A stretch of 64,000 nt of DNA from Rickettsiales bacterium (GCA_021299465.1 JAJTHB010000020.1:1-64000), one strand, 5' to 3'; positions 49,376-58,484 are shown, numbered from the stretch's first letter. The notes: generated by a model not told the origin, from the sequence alone. Numbers and translations: made by a program.

Positions 49376-50341
49376 TCAATGAGGCGTTTTTTCCTTAAAA
49401 TATTTCTGCGCTCCAGAATGAAATGGCGCGATATCCGTATCCTTCACCATGCGCTTGGCATCAAGCGAAGCAAAAACCGGATGAAGGGTTTTGAAGTTAT
49501 CAAGATTATCAAATGTCGACTTTACGATCAGGTGAACCGTGTTCTCATCCAGATCTTTTGATGACACCAGCACCGCTTTCACACCGAAGGTATGAATGTC
49601 TTTATCATTACCGGCATACATCCCTGCAGGGATGATGGCATTAGCATAAAAAGGATGCTCAGCGATCAGCTTGTTGATGACTGGACCCGTGACATCAACC
49701 AGTTTGGTTTCACATGCCGTAGTAAGCTGCTGAATCGCGCCGTTGGGATGGCCGCCAGAATAAACAATCGCATCGACCTTATTGCCGCATAGTGCGCCAA
49801 CCATATCGTTGGATTTAGCGTCGACCACCTTGGCAAAGCTTTTATTGCTCCAGCCGTAAGCGCGCATCAGCTCTTCCATTGTAGCGCGGCCGCCTGAGCC
49901 AGGCATGCCAAGCGATACACGCTTGCCTTTCAGGTCTTCAAATTTGGAAATGCCGGAATCCTTGCGTGCCACCACCGTGAACGGCTCCGAATGAAGGAAA
50001 AACAAAATACGAAGATCCTTATCCGCGCCGACATCAGCAAAAATATCCGAACCGTTATACGCATTATAAAGCAGGTCAGATTGAACCACGCCAAGCTCCA
50101 GTTCGCCTTTGCGGATCATCTCCAAATTGTTGATCGAGCCGCCAGTCGACTCCACCGAGCAGCGCACGCCATGATCTTTACGGCCACGATTTACCAAGCG
50201 ACATATTGCTCCGCCCGCCGGATAATACACACCAGTGACACCGGCGGTGCCGATCGTAACCAGTTTCTCAGAAGCGTAAGATGCTGGAGCGAACAAAAAC
50301 AAAATACCAGCAACAGCAGCAACAACGAATAAACGAAGCAT
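49376..50341 (-). CDS. TAXI-family TRAP transporter solute-binding protein
   Basis: The ATG at 50341 (a GTG six bases earlier is possible) gives 321 residues with a signal peptide ending SYAS. The mature protein begins EKLVTIGTAGVTGVYYPAGGAICRLVN, followed by STGGSINNLEMIRKGELELGVVQSDLLYNAYNG, SLGMPGSGGRATMEELM and VDAIVYSGGHPNG, the TAXI (TRAP-associated extracytoplasmic immunogenic) pattern. It would bind an organic acid, possibly glutamate-like, in the periplasm. No TRAP membrane (4TM/12TM) gene is next to it; the neighbouring secondary transporter is of another family. Confidence 0.93.
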   Translation of the reverse strand: MLRLFVVAAVAGILFLFAPASYASEKLVTIGTAGVTGVYYPAGGAICRLVNRGRKDHGVRCSVESTGGSINNLEMIRKGELELGVVQSDLLYNAYNGSDIFADVGADKDLRILFFLHSEPFTVVARKDSGISKFEDLKGKRVSLGMPGSGGRATMEELMRAYGWSNKSFAKVVDAKSNDMVGALCGNKVDAIVYSGGHPNGAIQQLTTACETKLVDVTGPVINKLIAEHPFYANAIIPAGMYAGNDKDIHTFGVKAVLVSSKDLDENTVHLIVKSTFDNLDNFKTLHPVFASLDAKRMVKDTDIAPFHSGAQKYFKEKTPH

Positions 50342-50419
50342 GATCACATAATCCTATGTAGTTGGCACGAAACCCGACCATAGCAAAGTGAGCCACGCGG
50401 TGCAACCTTCTATAGCAGG

Positions 50420-51193
50420 TTAAAGGCCGGGGACTTTTTTACGCTTTTTATCCATGTACATTGAGGTGTCGGCAGAAGCCAGCGCTGACTCGGCATCATC
50501 ACCGCTTTGAAGCGTGTAATAGCCATACGCCGTTGAAAGAGTCAGGCGTTTGCCGCTGAAAATAAGTGGCGTCTTAGCTAGCTTTTCTGCGATTTTTTCG
50601 CCGCGTTTTCTAGCCGCCTCTTGCTCCGCATAATACATAATCACGGCGAACTCATCGCCACCAATCCGCGCAAGAAAATCCGATTCGCGCATGGTATTAG
50701 AGAGCAGCTGGGAAACATGACGAATCGCCATATCGCCTGCCGCATGGCCATACTCGTCGTTAATGTGCTTGAAATCATTCAAATCAAAAAACAGAATCGT
50801 TGAAGGGTGCCCGTAACGTTCCTGCATGGTAATCGCCCAGCTCAGGCGCCGCATGAATGCACGGCGATTAGGAATAGGCGCAACGACATCAACATCAACC
50901 AGCCGTTCAAGCTCAGCCAGGCTTTCTTTGGTGCGCGACAATTCGCGGTTCACATCATCGAGCTTTTCAACCAGCACTGATAATGCAGTCTCTACCGCAG
51001 GGGTCATCTCTTCCAGCGGAATACCAAGTAAGCCAAAACGCTCGGTGCCCTTGCGCCGGCTGGCAGGCAAACCAGTTGTTAGTGTTTTAAGCGTATCCGT
51101 CGTCACGGCTTCTCCATCAGTATGGGCAAAGGCTTGTTTGAGCTCTTCGATCCAGGAATGCGCCATCAGCGCCGGTTCTTCATTTGGTTGCAT
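50420..51193 (-). CDS. Diguanylate cyclase (GGDEF domain)
   Basis: This 257-residue protein has an N-terminal helical region (about 1-95, ending VEKLDDVNRELSRTKESLAELERLVDVD, a coiled coil) and a GGDEF domain with the active-site motif intact (IGGDEFAVIMYYAEQ). RESD, five residues before GGDEF, is a canonical RxxD inhibitory site. It should make cyclic di-GMP from two GTP and be inhibited by product. It has no membrane helix or sensor domain. A link to surface attachment with the Tad pilus is plausible but inferred. Confidence 0.95.
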   Translation of the reverse strand: MQPNEEPALMAHSWIEELKQAFAHTDGEAVTTDTLKTLTTGLPASRRKGTERFGLLGIPLEEMTPAVETALSVLVEKLDDVNRELSRTKESLAELERLVDVDVVAPIPNRRAFMRRLSWAITMQERYGHPSTILFFDLNDFKHINDEYGHAAGDMAIRHVSQLLSNTMRESDFLARIGGDEFAVIMYYAEQEAARKRGEKIAEKLAKTPLIFSGKRLTLSTAYGYYTLQSGDDAESALASADTSMYMDKKRKKVPGL

Positions 51194-51395
51194 GGTTATA
51201 TCATTTCCCCCGTTAAAATTGAAGTGTATTTAACGCTTATTGCGTATAAATTCAGGGGCTACATGCCTAGAGAGCAGGCTTTCTAAGGCACAAATATTAA
51301 TTAATAATTAAAATATTAACTTTTTTATTAATATTATCGGGTTTGATTTTTTATTGGATTTAGGTTAGCTTCCGCCTCTTTTCGTTGAGGAAATA

Positions 51396-51881
51396 ATGCC
51401 TAAAAAACAGGCGCTCGTCGCCATTATCATGGGTAGTCAATCCGACTGGACAACCATGAAACACGCAGCAGATATATTGGATGAGTTAGACGTAACTTAT
51501 GATGCGCGCGTGGTTTCCGCACACCGCACGCCCGATCGGCTGGTAAAATTTGCCAAAGGCGCAAGAGAGGAAGGCTTCAACGTGATTATTGCTGGCGCTG
51601 GCGGCGCAGCGCACCTTCCCGGCATGGCCGCAAGCATGACGTCGCTACCCGTACTCGGCGTACCCGTCGAAAGCAAAGCCCTGAAGGGTCTCGACAGCCT
51701 GCTTTCCATTGCGCAAATGCCCGGCGGCATACCGGTCGGCACGCTGGCGATCGGCGAAGCTGGCGCGAAAAATGCCGGCCTGCTCGCTGCCGCGATTCTC
51801 GCCATCTCCGATGAAAAACTGGCCAACCGACTAGAAAAGTGGCGCGAAAAGCAAACTGATTCGGTAAAGCTCAAGCCTTAG
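51396..51881 (+). CDS. purE: N5-carboxyaminoimidazole ribonucleotide mutase PurE
   Basis: This 161-residue class I PurE has [90 protein letters not shown] and the [10 protein letters not shown] end. It moves the carboxyl group of N5-CAIR to C4 in purine synthesis. A GAGGAAATA ribosome site precedes ATG 51396; the upstream 51240-51395 spacer is strongly AT-rich. purK follows but is separated from it by an inserted gene. Confidence 0.97.
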   Translation: MPKKQALVAIIMGSQSDWTTMKHAADILDELDVTYDARVVSAHRTPDRLVKFAKGAREEGFNVIIAGAGGAAHLPGMAASMTSLPVLGVPVESKALKGLDSLLSIAQMPGGIPVGTLAIGEAGAKNAGLLAAAILAISDEKLANRLEKWREKQTDSVKLKP

Positions 51882-51889
51882 TCGGCTTT

Positions 51890-52314
51890 CGGGATTAGGG
51901 ATTCGGGTTTCGGGAAACAAGTATGATTAAAAACTACCGCGATTTGGAAGTCTGGCAAAAAGCAAGAAGGCTGGTAAAAGAGATCTATGTGATCAGCAGA
52001 ACCTTTCCTCGCGAAGAACAATTCGGATTAACAGCGCAGATAAGGCGTGCAGTAATATCTATACCATCAAATATCGCTGAAGGGCATTCGCGTCAAAGCA
52101 CTAAAGACTATATCAGTTTTATCTCTGTAGCCATTGGTTCTCTGGCTGAAGTCGATACACAAATAATTCTCGCGCAAGACCTTGAGTATCTCACCCAAAA
52201 AGAATGTGCCAGTGTCGATCAACAAATTCAAAGCCTACAACAAATGCTTCATAAGTTACGTCATTCACTGAAAGCCAAGCTCACGTGACCCCGAATCCCG
52301 AATCCCTAATCCCG
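51890..52314. mobile_element. Cassette bounded by 18-bp inverted repeats between purE and purK
   Basis: CGGGATTAGGGATTCGGG (51890-51907) and its exact complement CCCGAATCCCTAATCCCG (52297-52314) flank the four-helix-bundle gene. The ends are themselves repeats of GGGATT(C/A)GGG. The arrangement breaks the usual purE-purK pair and looks like insertion of a small cassette. No transposase is encoded, so the mechanism is unknown; folding of the two arms in the transcript is an alternative role. Confidence 0.6.
51923..52288 (+). CDS. Four-helix-bundle protein (23S rRNA intervening-sequence protein family)
   Basis: This 121-residue helical protein reads YRDLEVWQKARRLVKEIYVISRTFPREEQFGLTAQIRRAVISIPSNIAEGHSR, then SFISVAIGSLAEVDTQIILAQDLEYL and LQQMLHKLRHSL. 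This is the S23/IVP four-helix-bundle family, first known from intervening sequences in 23S rRNA genes and related to the Avd accessory protein of diversity-generating retroelements. Here it lies between purE and purK within an inverted repeat, with no reverse transcriptase nearby. Its stop overlaps the GTG start of purK (GTGA). Its role is unknown; nucleic-acid binding is likely. Confidence 0.88.
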   Translation: MIKNYRDLEVWQKARRLVKEIYVISRTFPREEQFGLTAQIRRAVISIPSNIAEGHSRQSTKDYISFISVAIGSLAEVDTQIILAQDLEYLTQKECASVDQQIQSLQQMLHKLRHSLKAKLT

Positions 52315-53364
52315 AATCCCCTACCACCCGGCTCCACCATCGGCATACTCGGCAGCGGGCAGCTTGGGCGCATGCTTGCGATGGCGGCAGCCGAAATGGG
52401 CTATCACTGCCATATTTATTCGCCGGAAATGGACGCACCGGCCTATGAAGCCGCCAAGACATTTACCGTCTCTTCTTACACCAACCCCGAATCGCTCGAG
52501 CGCTTCGCACAAAAGGTCGATGTCATCACCTACGAATTTGAAAATGTCGATACCACGGCGCTGGCAACCATCCCTTCCGTACATAAAATAAAGCCAGGTA
52601 TTCACGTACTGCAAACAGCGCAGCACCGCCTGCGCGAGAAAGAAGCGGTGAACAAACTCGGCATCAAAACCGCGCCTTATGTGGCGGTGAATTCACAAGA
52701 AGAATTAAACAAAGCCTTTGCCAAATTTGCGCCTGAAGCCGTTTTAAAAACGACAACTATGGGCTATGATGGAAAAGGCCAATGGAAGGTAAAAGATAAC
52801 AAAACCTTATTACCGCATGACGGAGAGTTTATTCTTGAAGCATTTATTCCATTTGAAATAGAAATCTCCGTCATCGTCGCGCGCTCAGAAAATGGTGACA
52901 TTGCTTGTTATCCGCCGGTGCAGAACACGCATAAAAACCATATTCTGCACGAGACTATCGCCCCCGCTCCTATTTCGCCTGAGCTTTCTGCCAAAGCTGA
53001 AGCCATGGCCAAAACCATCGCGGAAGGGCTAGGTTTGGTAGGGCTGATGGCGGTGGAAATGTTTGTGACCAGCGGCGGTGAAATTCTGGTGAACGAACTC
53101 GCCCCACGTCCGCATAATTCCGGGCATTGCACAATGGATGCCTGCATCACGTCGCAGTTTGAACAAACCATCCGCGCCATCTGCGGCCTGCCGCTCGGAA
53201 GCGTCGAAAGGCTCTGCGACGCACGAATGCTGAACTTAATCGGCGACGATGTGAATGACTGGCAAAAATACGCTGCCATGCCAAATGCCAAGCTGCATCT
53301 ATATGGCAAAAAAGAATCCCGCCCAGGCCGCAAAATGGGGCATGTGACGTTTCTTAGTTGCTAG
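52285..53364 (+). CDS. purK: 5-(carboxyamino)imidazole ribonucleotide synthase PurK
   Basis: This 359-residue ATP-grasp enzyme has GSTIGILGSGQLGRMLAMAAAEMG, DVITYEFENVDTTAL, LKTTTMGYDGKGQW, LEAFIPFEIEISVIVARS, EMFVTSGGEILVNELAPRPHNSGHCTMDAC and a C-terminal RPGRKMGHVT. It makes N5-CAIR from AIR, bicarbonate and ATP, for PurE. The start is GTG 52285, overlapping the upstream stop. Its first dozen residues (TPNPESLIPNP) are translated from the cassette's inverted repeat, so the native start was probably replaced or extended by it. No other ATG lies before the glycine-rich loop. Confidence 0.94.
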   Translation: MTPNPESLIPNPLPPGSTIGILGSGQLGRMLAMAAAEMGYHCHIYSPEMDAPAYEAAKTFTVSSYTNPESLERFAQKVDVITYEFENVDTTALATIPSVHKIKPGIHVLQTAQHRLREKEAVNKLGIKTAPYVAVNSQEELNKAFAKFAPEAVLKTTTMGYDGKGQWKVKDNKTLLPHDGEFILEAFIPFEIEISVIVARSENGDIACYPPVQNTHKNHILHETIAPAPISPELSAKAEAMAKTIAEGLGLVGLMAVEMFVTSGGEILVNELAPRPHNSGHCTMDACITSQFEQTIRAICGLPLGSVERLCDARMLNLIGDDVNDWQKYAAMPNAKLHLYGKKESRPGRKMGHVTFLSC

Positions 53365-53462
53365 TTGTCAGTTGCTGGTTGCTAGTTTAGTGTGCCAGCG
53401 AAATTTCTAGTCAGGAGATCCGTCATGGTTAAATCAGCAGCTAATAGCCAACAACTAGCAAC
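53357..53462. repeat. Inverted repeat spanning the fumC start
   Basis: GTTGCTAGTTGT (53357-53368) and ACAACTAGCAAC (53451-53462) are exact complements, and GGTTGCTAGTT (53377-53387) pairs equally well with AACTAGCAACC (53453-53463). The left arms overlap the purK stop and the right arm codes fumC residues about 8-13 (NSQQLAT). The ribosome site and ATG of fumC lie in the loop. Confidence 0.65.
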
Positions 53463-54843
53463 CCGCACTGAATCCGATTCCTTTGGCAATATCGACTGCC
53501 CAGCCGATAAATATTGGGGTGCGCAGACGCAACGCAGCCTCGGCAACTTTAAAATCGGCGGCGAGACCATGCCAAAACCACTCATTACTGCCTTTGGTAT
53601 TTTGAAGCGCTCGGCGGCGAAGGTAAATATGCAGATCGCCGGGCTGGATAAAAAAATCGGCGAGGCGATCATGAAAGCGGCCGATGAGGTGATCGACGGC
53701 AGGCTCGATGGCAATTTCCCGCTCGTCGTCTGGCAAACCGGCAGCGGCACGCAAACGAACATGAACGTGAATGAGGTGATCTCGAACCGCGCGATCGAGA
53801 TGCTCGGCGGCGTGATGGGCAGCAAAAAACCGGTACACCCAAATGACCATGTGAATATGGGGCAATCGAGCAATGATTCCTTCCCCACCGCCATGCATAT
53901 TGCGGCCGCAGTCGAGATTGAAAAATCACTCATCCCGGCCCTGCGCACGCTGCATTTCGCCCTTTCAAAAAAATCAGTAGAATTCGCTGAGATCATCAAA
54001 ATTGGCCGCACGCATCTGATGGATGCGACGCCGCTCACGCTAGGGCAGGAATTTTCTGGCTATGCTAAGCAACTTGAAAACGCCATCCGCCGCGCGCAAA
54101 GCTGCCTGCCTGCGCTGTATGAACTCGCGCAAGGCGGCACGGCGGTGGGCACCGGCCTAAACGCGAAAAAAGGGTTTGCCGAAGATTTTGCAAAAGAAGT
54201 TGCGGACTATACCAAACTGCCGTTTGTCACCGCGCCGAACAAATTCGAAGCGCTCGCAACGCATGATGCGCTGGTGGAATGCTCCGGTATGCTCAACACC
54301 ATGGCGGTGTCCCTCATGAAAATCGCCAACGATATTCGCCTGCTCGGCAGTGGCCCGCGCTGCGGCTTCGGCGAGCTGAGCTTGCCAGAAAACGAACCCG
54401 GCAGCTCGATTATGCCCGGTAAAGTAAACCCCACCCAATCAGAAGCGATGACCATGCTCTGCGCGCAGGTGATGGGCAATCATGTGGCGGTCACCATCGG
54501 CGGCTCCAACGGCCATTTCGAGCTGAATGTGTTCAAGCCGGTGATTATTTATAATGTGCTGCAATCCATCCGCCTGATTGCCGATGGCTGCAACAGCTTT
54601 ACCGAAAACTGCGTGGTCGGCATCGAAGCCAATGAAGCGCGCATCACTAAACTCATGAATGAATCGCTGATGCTGGTGACCGCGCTCAACCCGCATATCG
54701 GCTATGACAACGCCGCGAAAATCGCCAAAAAAGCGCACAAGGAACATACCACCCTCAAAGAAGCTGGCATCGCACTTGGCCTGCTCACCGCCGAGCAGTT
54801 TGACCAGTGGGTGAGGCCGGAAGATATGGTCGGGCCAAAATAA
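53425..54843 (+). CDS. fumC: Fumarate hydratase, class II
   Basis: The ATG at 53425 follows CAGGAGATC, and gives 472 residues. FumC landmarks are [79 protein letters not shown], the lyase signature [11 protein letters not shown] (326-336) and [17 protein letters not shown]. It interconverts fumarate and malate in the citric-acid cycle without an iron-sulfur cluster. The first 14 residues are encoded partly by an inverted repeat and are not conserved in the family. The next gene starts one base after its stop. Confidence 0.96.
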   Translation: MVKSAANSQQLATRTESDSFGNIDCPADKYWGAQTQRSLGNFKIGGETMPKPLITAFGILKRSAAKVNMQIAGLDKKIGEAIMKAADEVIDGRLDGNFPLVVWQTGSGTQTNMNVNEVISNRAIEMLGGVMGSKKPVHPNDHVNMGQSSNDSFPTAMHIAAAVEIEKSLIPALRTLHFALSKKSVEFAEIIKIGRTHLMDATPLTLGQEFSGYAKQLENAIRRAQSCLPALYELAQGGTAVGTGLNAKKGFAEDFAKEVADYTKLPFVTAPNKFEALATHDALVECSGMLNTMAVSLMKIANDIRLLGSGPRCGFGELSLPENEPGSSIMPGKVNPTQSEAMTMLCAQVMGNHVAVTIGGSNGHFELNVFKPVIIYNVLQSIRLIADGCNSFTENCVVGIEANEARITKLMNESLMLVTALNPHIGYDNAAKIAKKAHKEHTTLKEAGIALGLLTAEQFDQWVRPEDMVGPK

Positions 54844-54844
54844 C

Positions 54845-55216
54845 ATGTCGCCATTCAATCGTGGTTTTACGCTGGTTGAAATGGCGATCGTTATCGTGCT
54901 GATTGGCCTTCTTCTTTCGGGCGTTTTGGTGGGCAGGGATTTAATTGAAGCCGCACAGATTCGCCGCGTAGTTGGTGAAGTAGAGAAAATCAATACTGCT
55001 ATTTATACTTTCAAAAATAAATTTAATGCGCTGCCAGGCGATATTCCTAGCAGAATTGCACTGAACAATGGTCTCACAGCTTACATAGTAAACCCTGGCG
55101 ATACAGATTTTTTGGGGCTTGGCGATGGCGATGGCATCATTGCACCAAGAAATGCCAAATGCTGTGCTGGCGAGCAGGCACTTTTTTTATACAGCTTAAT
55201 GAAGCAAAACTACTAA
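54845..55216 (+). CDS. Prepilin-type N-terminal protein, first part of a frameshifted gene
   Basis: This encodes 123 residues beginning SPFNRG-FTLVEMAIVIVLIGLLLSG, a type IV prepilin leader with cleavage after Gly, Phe+1 and Glu+5, then GRDLIEAAQIRRVVGEVEKINTAIYTFKNKFNALPGDIP. Similar pseudopilins are frequent in Rickettsiales-like genomes. The frame ends ALFLYSLMKQNY at 55216, while the -1 frame continues with the rest of the domain. The shift lies at a run of seven T (55182-55188). This pilin type differs from the Tad pseudopilins at 9-12 kb. Confidence 0.78.
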   Translation: MSPFNRGFTLVEMAIVIVLIGLLLSGVLVGRDLIEAAQIRRVVGEVEKINTAIYTFKNKFNALPGDIPSRIALNNGLTAYIVNPGDTDFLGLGDGDGIIAPRNAKCCAGEQALFLYSLMKQNY

Positions 55217-55692
55217 GCTACCCAACCAGCTCACAATACCTCTACCTTGATAATGGTGGTGATACAGGTAGTGTTTCAGAAGATCTGGATACCACAGAAA
55301 AAGCGTCCACCCTTTTTCCTTTATCCTCGCTTTCTGGAAAAACACATCTCATGATTGCAACACCTGATTCTTCATATATATCCACCAATGACGTTTATCT
55401 CACCCTCACGGGTATTTCAGCCATACGTTTTAGTGACAGCGTATTACCAACAACCATAAGCCCGAGAATTGCACATTCTATTGACACCAAGACCGATGAT
55501 GGCATGCCTGAAAGCGGCAACACACTTGCTATGAACAGAATTGATAACACTCCCATAACATTAGGACTGGTGCCGGGGGATAGCTCAGCCGACTGCATCG
55601 CAACCTCAGGAAGCATTACACACTATAATTACATGATTAGCGCATATGCTGATCGCCCAAACTGTCACATCGCATTCAAAACACGATATTAA
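55186..55692 (+). CDS. C-terminal part of the frameshifted prepilin-like protein (-1 frame)
   Basis: Continuing the preceding gene in the -1 frame gives FIQLNEAKLLSYPTSSQYLYLDNGG and goes on to CHIAFKTRY at 55692. Joined at the T run, the protein would be about 282 residues with the family's normal EQALFFxQLNEAKLL junction. There is no ribosome site for an independent start. The joined protein would be periplasmic with one membrane helix at its N-terminus. Either a one-base deletion, a sequencing error or programmed slippage explains the break. The 3' end overlaps the convergent gene by 4 bp. Confidence 0.62.
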   Translation, partial: FIQLNEAKLLSYPTSSQYLYLDNGGDTGSVSEDLDTTEKASTLFPLSSLSGKTHLMIATPDSSYISTNDVYLTLTGISAIRFSDSVLPTTISPRIAHSIDTKTDDGMPESGNTLAMNRIDNTPITLGLVPGDSSADCIATSGSITHYNYMISAYADRPNCHIAFKTRY

Positions 55693-56486
55693 GTTTTTTT
55701 ACCAGCAGACGATGTACTAAAATGCCTCGCGATGCCATTAAAGCCATTACGCAGATGAGCCAGTGCAGGGGTAATGCTTAACTCATAATCTTTTGCCGCA
55801 CGCTCTAAATCACTGAGAAGATTAAGCGGCGGGCTGGAACCAGTGGCCTTATCAATGGCAGCTGCCGTTGCCCTAAACATCACATGCCCCTCTAGCAATG
55901 CCAGCTCCATATTTTCAGTAAATGGGGTTGGTTTGCTGGCGATCAGAGCTTCAAGTGCGCGCTTGAGCGGCATCATATAAATATCATTTAGTGATCGCAT
56001 GGAGTTTCTTTTGCCGTAATCGGCGAGATCATCAAAGATTCTGGAGTGCTGCGAATTAAATGCTCGGACTTTGCCTACAACATCTTTTTTAGCAATTTCC
56101 AACGCAACTGTTTGGTTGGGTGCAACAAACTGACCATTCACCAGATCATCGATCAAATGATCACGCGCCTCGCCAATAAAAGTTTTAATGTTTATGCCGG
56201 ATGGCAGAGCCGAAAATGAAACCACTCTATCGCGCTCAGCATCATAAGCGGCACTGTTAAAAATCTCAGCAACATCTCTAAAATCATCGGGATTCATGAC
56301 CTGCACGCGGCCGCTGGCCAACTCGTCGATCTTGGAAATGAGCTTTTGCATGCCATCTTTACTGCCTTGCTGCTGTGGCTTGCCGGGCTTTGCCCAAAGA
56401 TCATCCATGATCCACTTCAGCAACGGGCGATGCTGCGTCATGTAATCAGATGCAGCGCCCTGCAACGTTCGAACAGTTACATTCAT
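55689..56486 (-). CDS. Unrecognised 265-residue helical protein
   Basis: I do not recognise this protein. It is mainly alpha-helical and soluble: VRTLQGAASDYMTQHRPLLKWIMDDLWAKPG, KLISKIDELASGRVQVMNPDDFRDVAEIFNSAAYDAERD, MMPLKRALEALIASK and LNLLSDLERAAKDYELSITPALAHLRNGFNGIARHF. No signal peptide, no cysteine. It starts 6 bp after the stop of the 663-residue gene, so the two are co-transcribed and may act together. Its 3' end overlaps the prepilin-like gene by 4 bp. Confidence 0.75.
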   Translation of the reverse strand: MNVTVRTLQGAASDYMTQHRPLLKWIMDDLWAKPGKPQQQGSKDGMQKLISKIDELASGRVQVMNPDDFRDVAEIFNSAAYDAERDRVVSFSALPSGINIKTFIGEARDHLIDDLVNGQFVAPNQTVALEIAKKDVVGKVRAFNSQHSRIFDDLADYGKRNSMRSLNDIYMMPLKRALEALIASKPTPFTENMELALLEGHVMFRATAAAIDKATGSSPPLNLLSDLERAAKDYELSITPALAHLRNGFNGIARHFSTSSAGKKT

Positions 56487-56492
56487 GGGAAA

Positions 56493-58484
56493 TCAGTTAA
56501 TCGAATTGGTAGGTGGCTGGAGTTCTTCCAGTGCTTTGCGCATGGCTTCCGCCTCGGTGTAGTTTTTAGGTTTATTGGCACCGACGATCGGCGCGTCTTC
56601 TTTTTTGCCTGCCACAATACGCTCGCGCCAATTGAGCTTATGTCTGTTTGCGCGCGTGTCATCCAGATTCCTGTGCACATCATCTACTTGATGCATTTGT
56701 GCTTTGGTTTCCGTGAGCACGTCGGCAGCGGATTCATCAATCGAAATACGCCGCTGTGCTTCTGCCTCACGCTTAGGATCGCGAAGCGGTTTATGCATGA
56801 TCGAGTAACCAATATCACGCAGCCCTTCCCTGAATTCACCAAAATTGAGCCGCGTCGCTCCATCAATCGCCCGCTCAATCGACATATCCATCTTGCCATC
56901 GTCCCATAAATTTGCAAACTCTGCCTTGGCATACATGTATGGAGTGTAGGACATGGCCGAATTCACGTAGGTGTTGGCCATGTTACGCAAGCTGCTGCCC
57001 ATGTTTCGCTGGGCTATGTCACCAAGCTTGCGCTGGTTCACAACCACCTCATCAAGCTTGCCGCCAAGCCGTTCAAACGGCTCTCGAACCGCATCACTCA
57101 CCGATGTAAGGCCGCGCAGCCCCGCCTGAACCGTCCCGCCTACCGCCGCATTATGATGGAAAGCCCCCGCCTTCAGCGGATGCTCCTTTGCCGGAGAAAA
57201 GCTCACCTGATTGGTCACCGGATTATGTTTCATCCATTCCAGCTCTTTGCCTTTTACATTCATATTGACCGTCACCGGTTCATAGGCATGCTGCATGCCG
57301 CGCTCCAGCGCGTGCTCTAGCTCCGTTTCGGCAAGCTGTTGACCGCCCACCATCACATACTTATCGCCATCCATTTTTTTACGAACCAGCGTTCCGTGTT
57401 CATCATCAATCACCAGCCCGCGAAACTTCGTTTGCGGTGTTCGCAGGAACCAGAAAAATGGCACTGCCGGTGTCATGTAGATGCCGGCCTTGACCACGCT
57501 GCGCACCATCCATTTCGCCGTGTTCGCCAGTTTCTCACCGATTGAGTTCGGCGGCTCCTTATCCTGCGCGCCGTAAAGCGAGGTCTGCTTGCCCTGCAGC
57601 TTCTCGCCGATGAAGGTGTAAAGCTCGCGGTAGGCGACGGTACCCATGTTATAGACCACGAAGCGGTGCTGCAGATCCATGATGCCGCCGCGGTTGAAAT
57701 TACCAACATGCTCACCGCCGGAAAACCTTGCGCTGCCACCATTTAAATTCCGGTCAAAATCATATTTGAAGCCGGGGCTGATATGATCCACCAACCGGCG
57801 ATGCCCCTTCATGAAATATACGTAAGGAATGGCAACCGCCCAGTCTTCGCCGCCGTTGTAGGTCACATAACGCCATGTGGATTTCATCGCCTGCTTGATG
57901 GCGGCTGGCCACTCGATTTTTCCATCTTTCATCCAGTCTTTTTTGACGTTGGGGTCAATCCAACCGGCAATATCACGCCCCCATGCATCGCCAATAGAAG
58001 CGCAGAAAAAGTCAAACGAAACCGCTGATACTTCATGTCCAAGGCTCCGGCCACTAACACGGTGAGAGGTGTGGCCTAAACCTGCTGGCCGGAACGTAAC
58101 CATGCGCTTGCCGTCTTTACCAATAGCATTGACCACCGCCTCGATTGGCTTTCCTACCCCCGCATCAACCAGCTTGGAGATAAAGGCGAGCGGATTGTCC
58201 TGTTTGAGGAGCGAGGCTTCGGAGTTATAGTTCTGGAGCCACTTGGTGGTCAGCGCACCGCCTACCGTGAAAAATGCAGCGCCCAGTACACCGCGGGTCA
58301 CTACCCGAATGGCAAAGCGCCCTTGCGGGCTTGAATTCCATGGTTTGCCCTCATGCTGCTCCCATGCCTGCTGCGTCGTTTCCTGGGCTGGACTAGCTTC
58401 CTTAACATTCGCGCCCTCAGGCGCGGCAGAAGCTTTATCATCCGCCTTAGTCTCCATCTTGCTATCCAATGGTTTAGAAACCAT
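56493..58484 (-). CDS. Unrecognised 663-residue membrane-associated protein
   Basis: I do not recognise this protein. An Ala/Glu/Lys-rich N-terminus (1-55) precedes a possible membrane helix, VVTRGVLGAAFFTVGGALTTKWL (about 62-84). The middle is rich in Gly and aromatics (SFDFFCASIGDAWGRDIAGWIDP, GGEDWAVAIPYVYFMKGHRRLVDHISPGFKYDFDRNLNGGSARFSGG) and contains a second hydrophobic stretch, VVKAGIYMTPAVPFFWFL (about 332-349). The last 150 residues are charged and helical. There is no classical signal peptide. It is divergent from the 778-residue gene and forms an operon with the 265-residue gene. Confidence 0.77.
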   Translation of the reverse strand: MVSKPLDSKMETKADDKASAAPEGANVKEASPAQETTQQAWEQHEGKPWNSSPQGRFAIRVVTRGVLGAAFFTVGGALTTKWLQNYNSEASLLKQDNPLAFISKLVDAGVGKPIEAVVNAIGKDGKRMVTFRPAGLGHTSHRVSGRSLGHEVSAVSFDFFCASIGDAWGRDIAGWIDPNVKKDWMKDGKIEWPAAIKQAMKSTWRYVTYNGGEDWAVAIPYVYFMKGHRRLVDHISPGFKYDFDRNLNGGSARFSGGEHVGNFNRGGIMDLQHRFVVYNMGTVAYRELYTFIGEKLQGKQTSLYGAQDKEPPNSIGEKLANTAKWMVRSVVKAGIYMTPAVPFFWFLRTPQTKFRGLVIDDEHGTLVRKKMDGDKYVMVGGQQLAETELEHALERGMQHAYEPVTVNMNVKGKELEWMKHNPVTNQVSFSPAKEHPLKAGAFHHNAAVGGTVQAGLRGLTSVSDAVREPFERLGGKLDEVVVNQRKLGDIAQRNMGSSLRNMANTYVNSAMSYTPYMYAKAEFANLWDDGKMDMSIERAIDGATRLNFGEFREGLRDIGYSIMHKPLRDPKREAEAQRRISIDESAADVLTETKAQMHQVDDVHRNLDDTRANRHKLNWRERIVAGKKEDAPIVGANKPKNYTEAEAMRKALEELQPPTNSIN

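Noticed and set aside
51923-52288. Diversity-generating retroelement suggested by the Avd-like four-helix bundle
   Set aside because: No reverse transcriptase, template/variable repeat pair or target gene is present within the surrounding sequence.
53382-54038. 218-codon minus-strand ORF opposite fumC
   Set aside because: FumC is unambiguous on the plus strand, and the antisense frame matches nothing.
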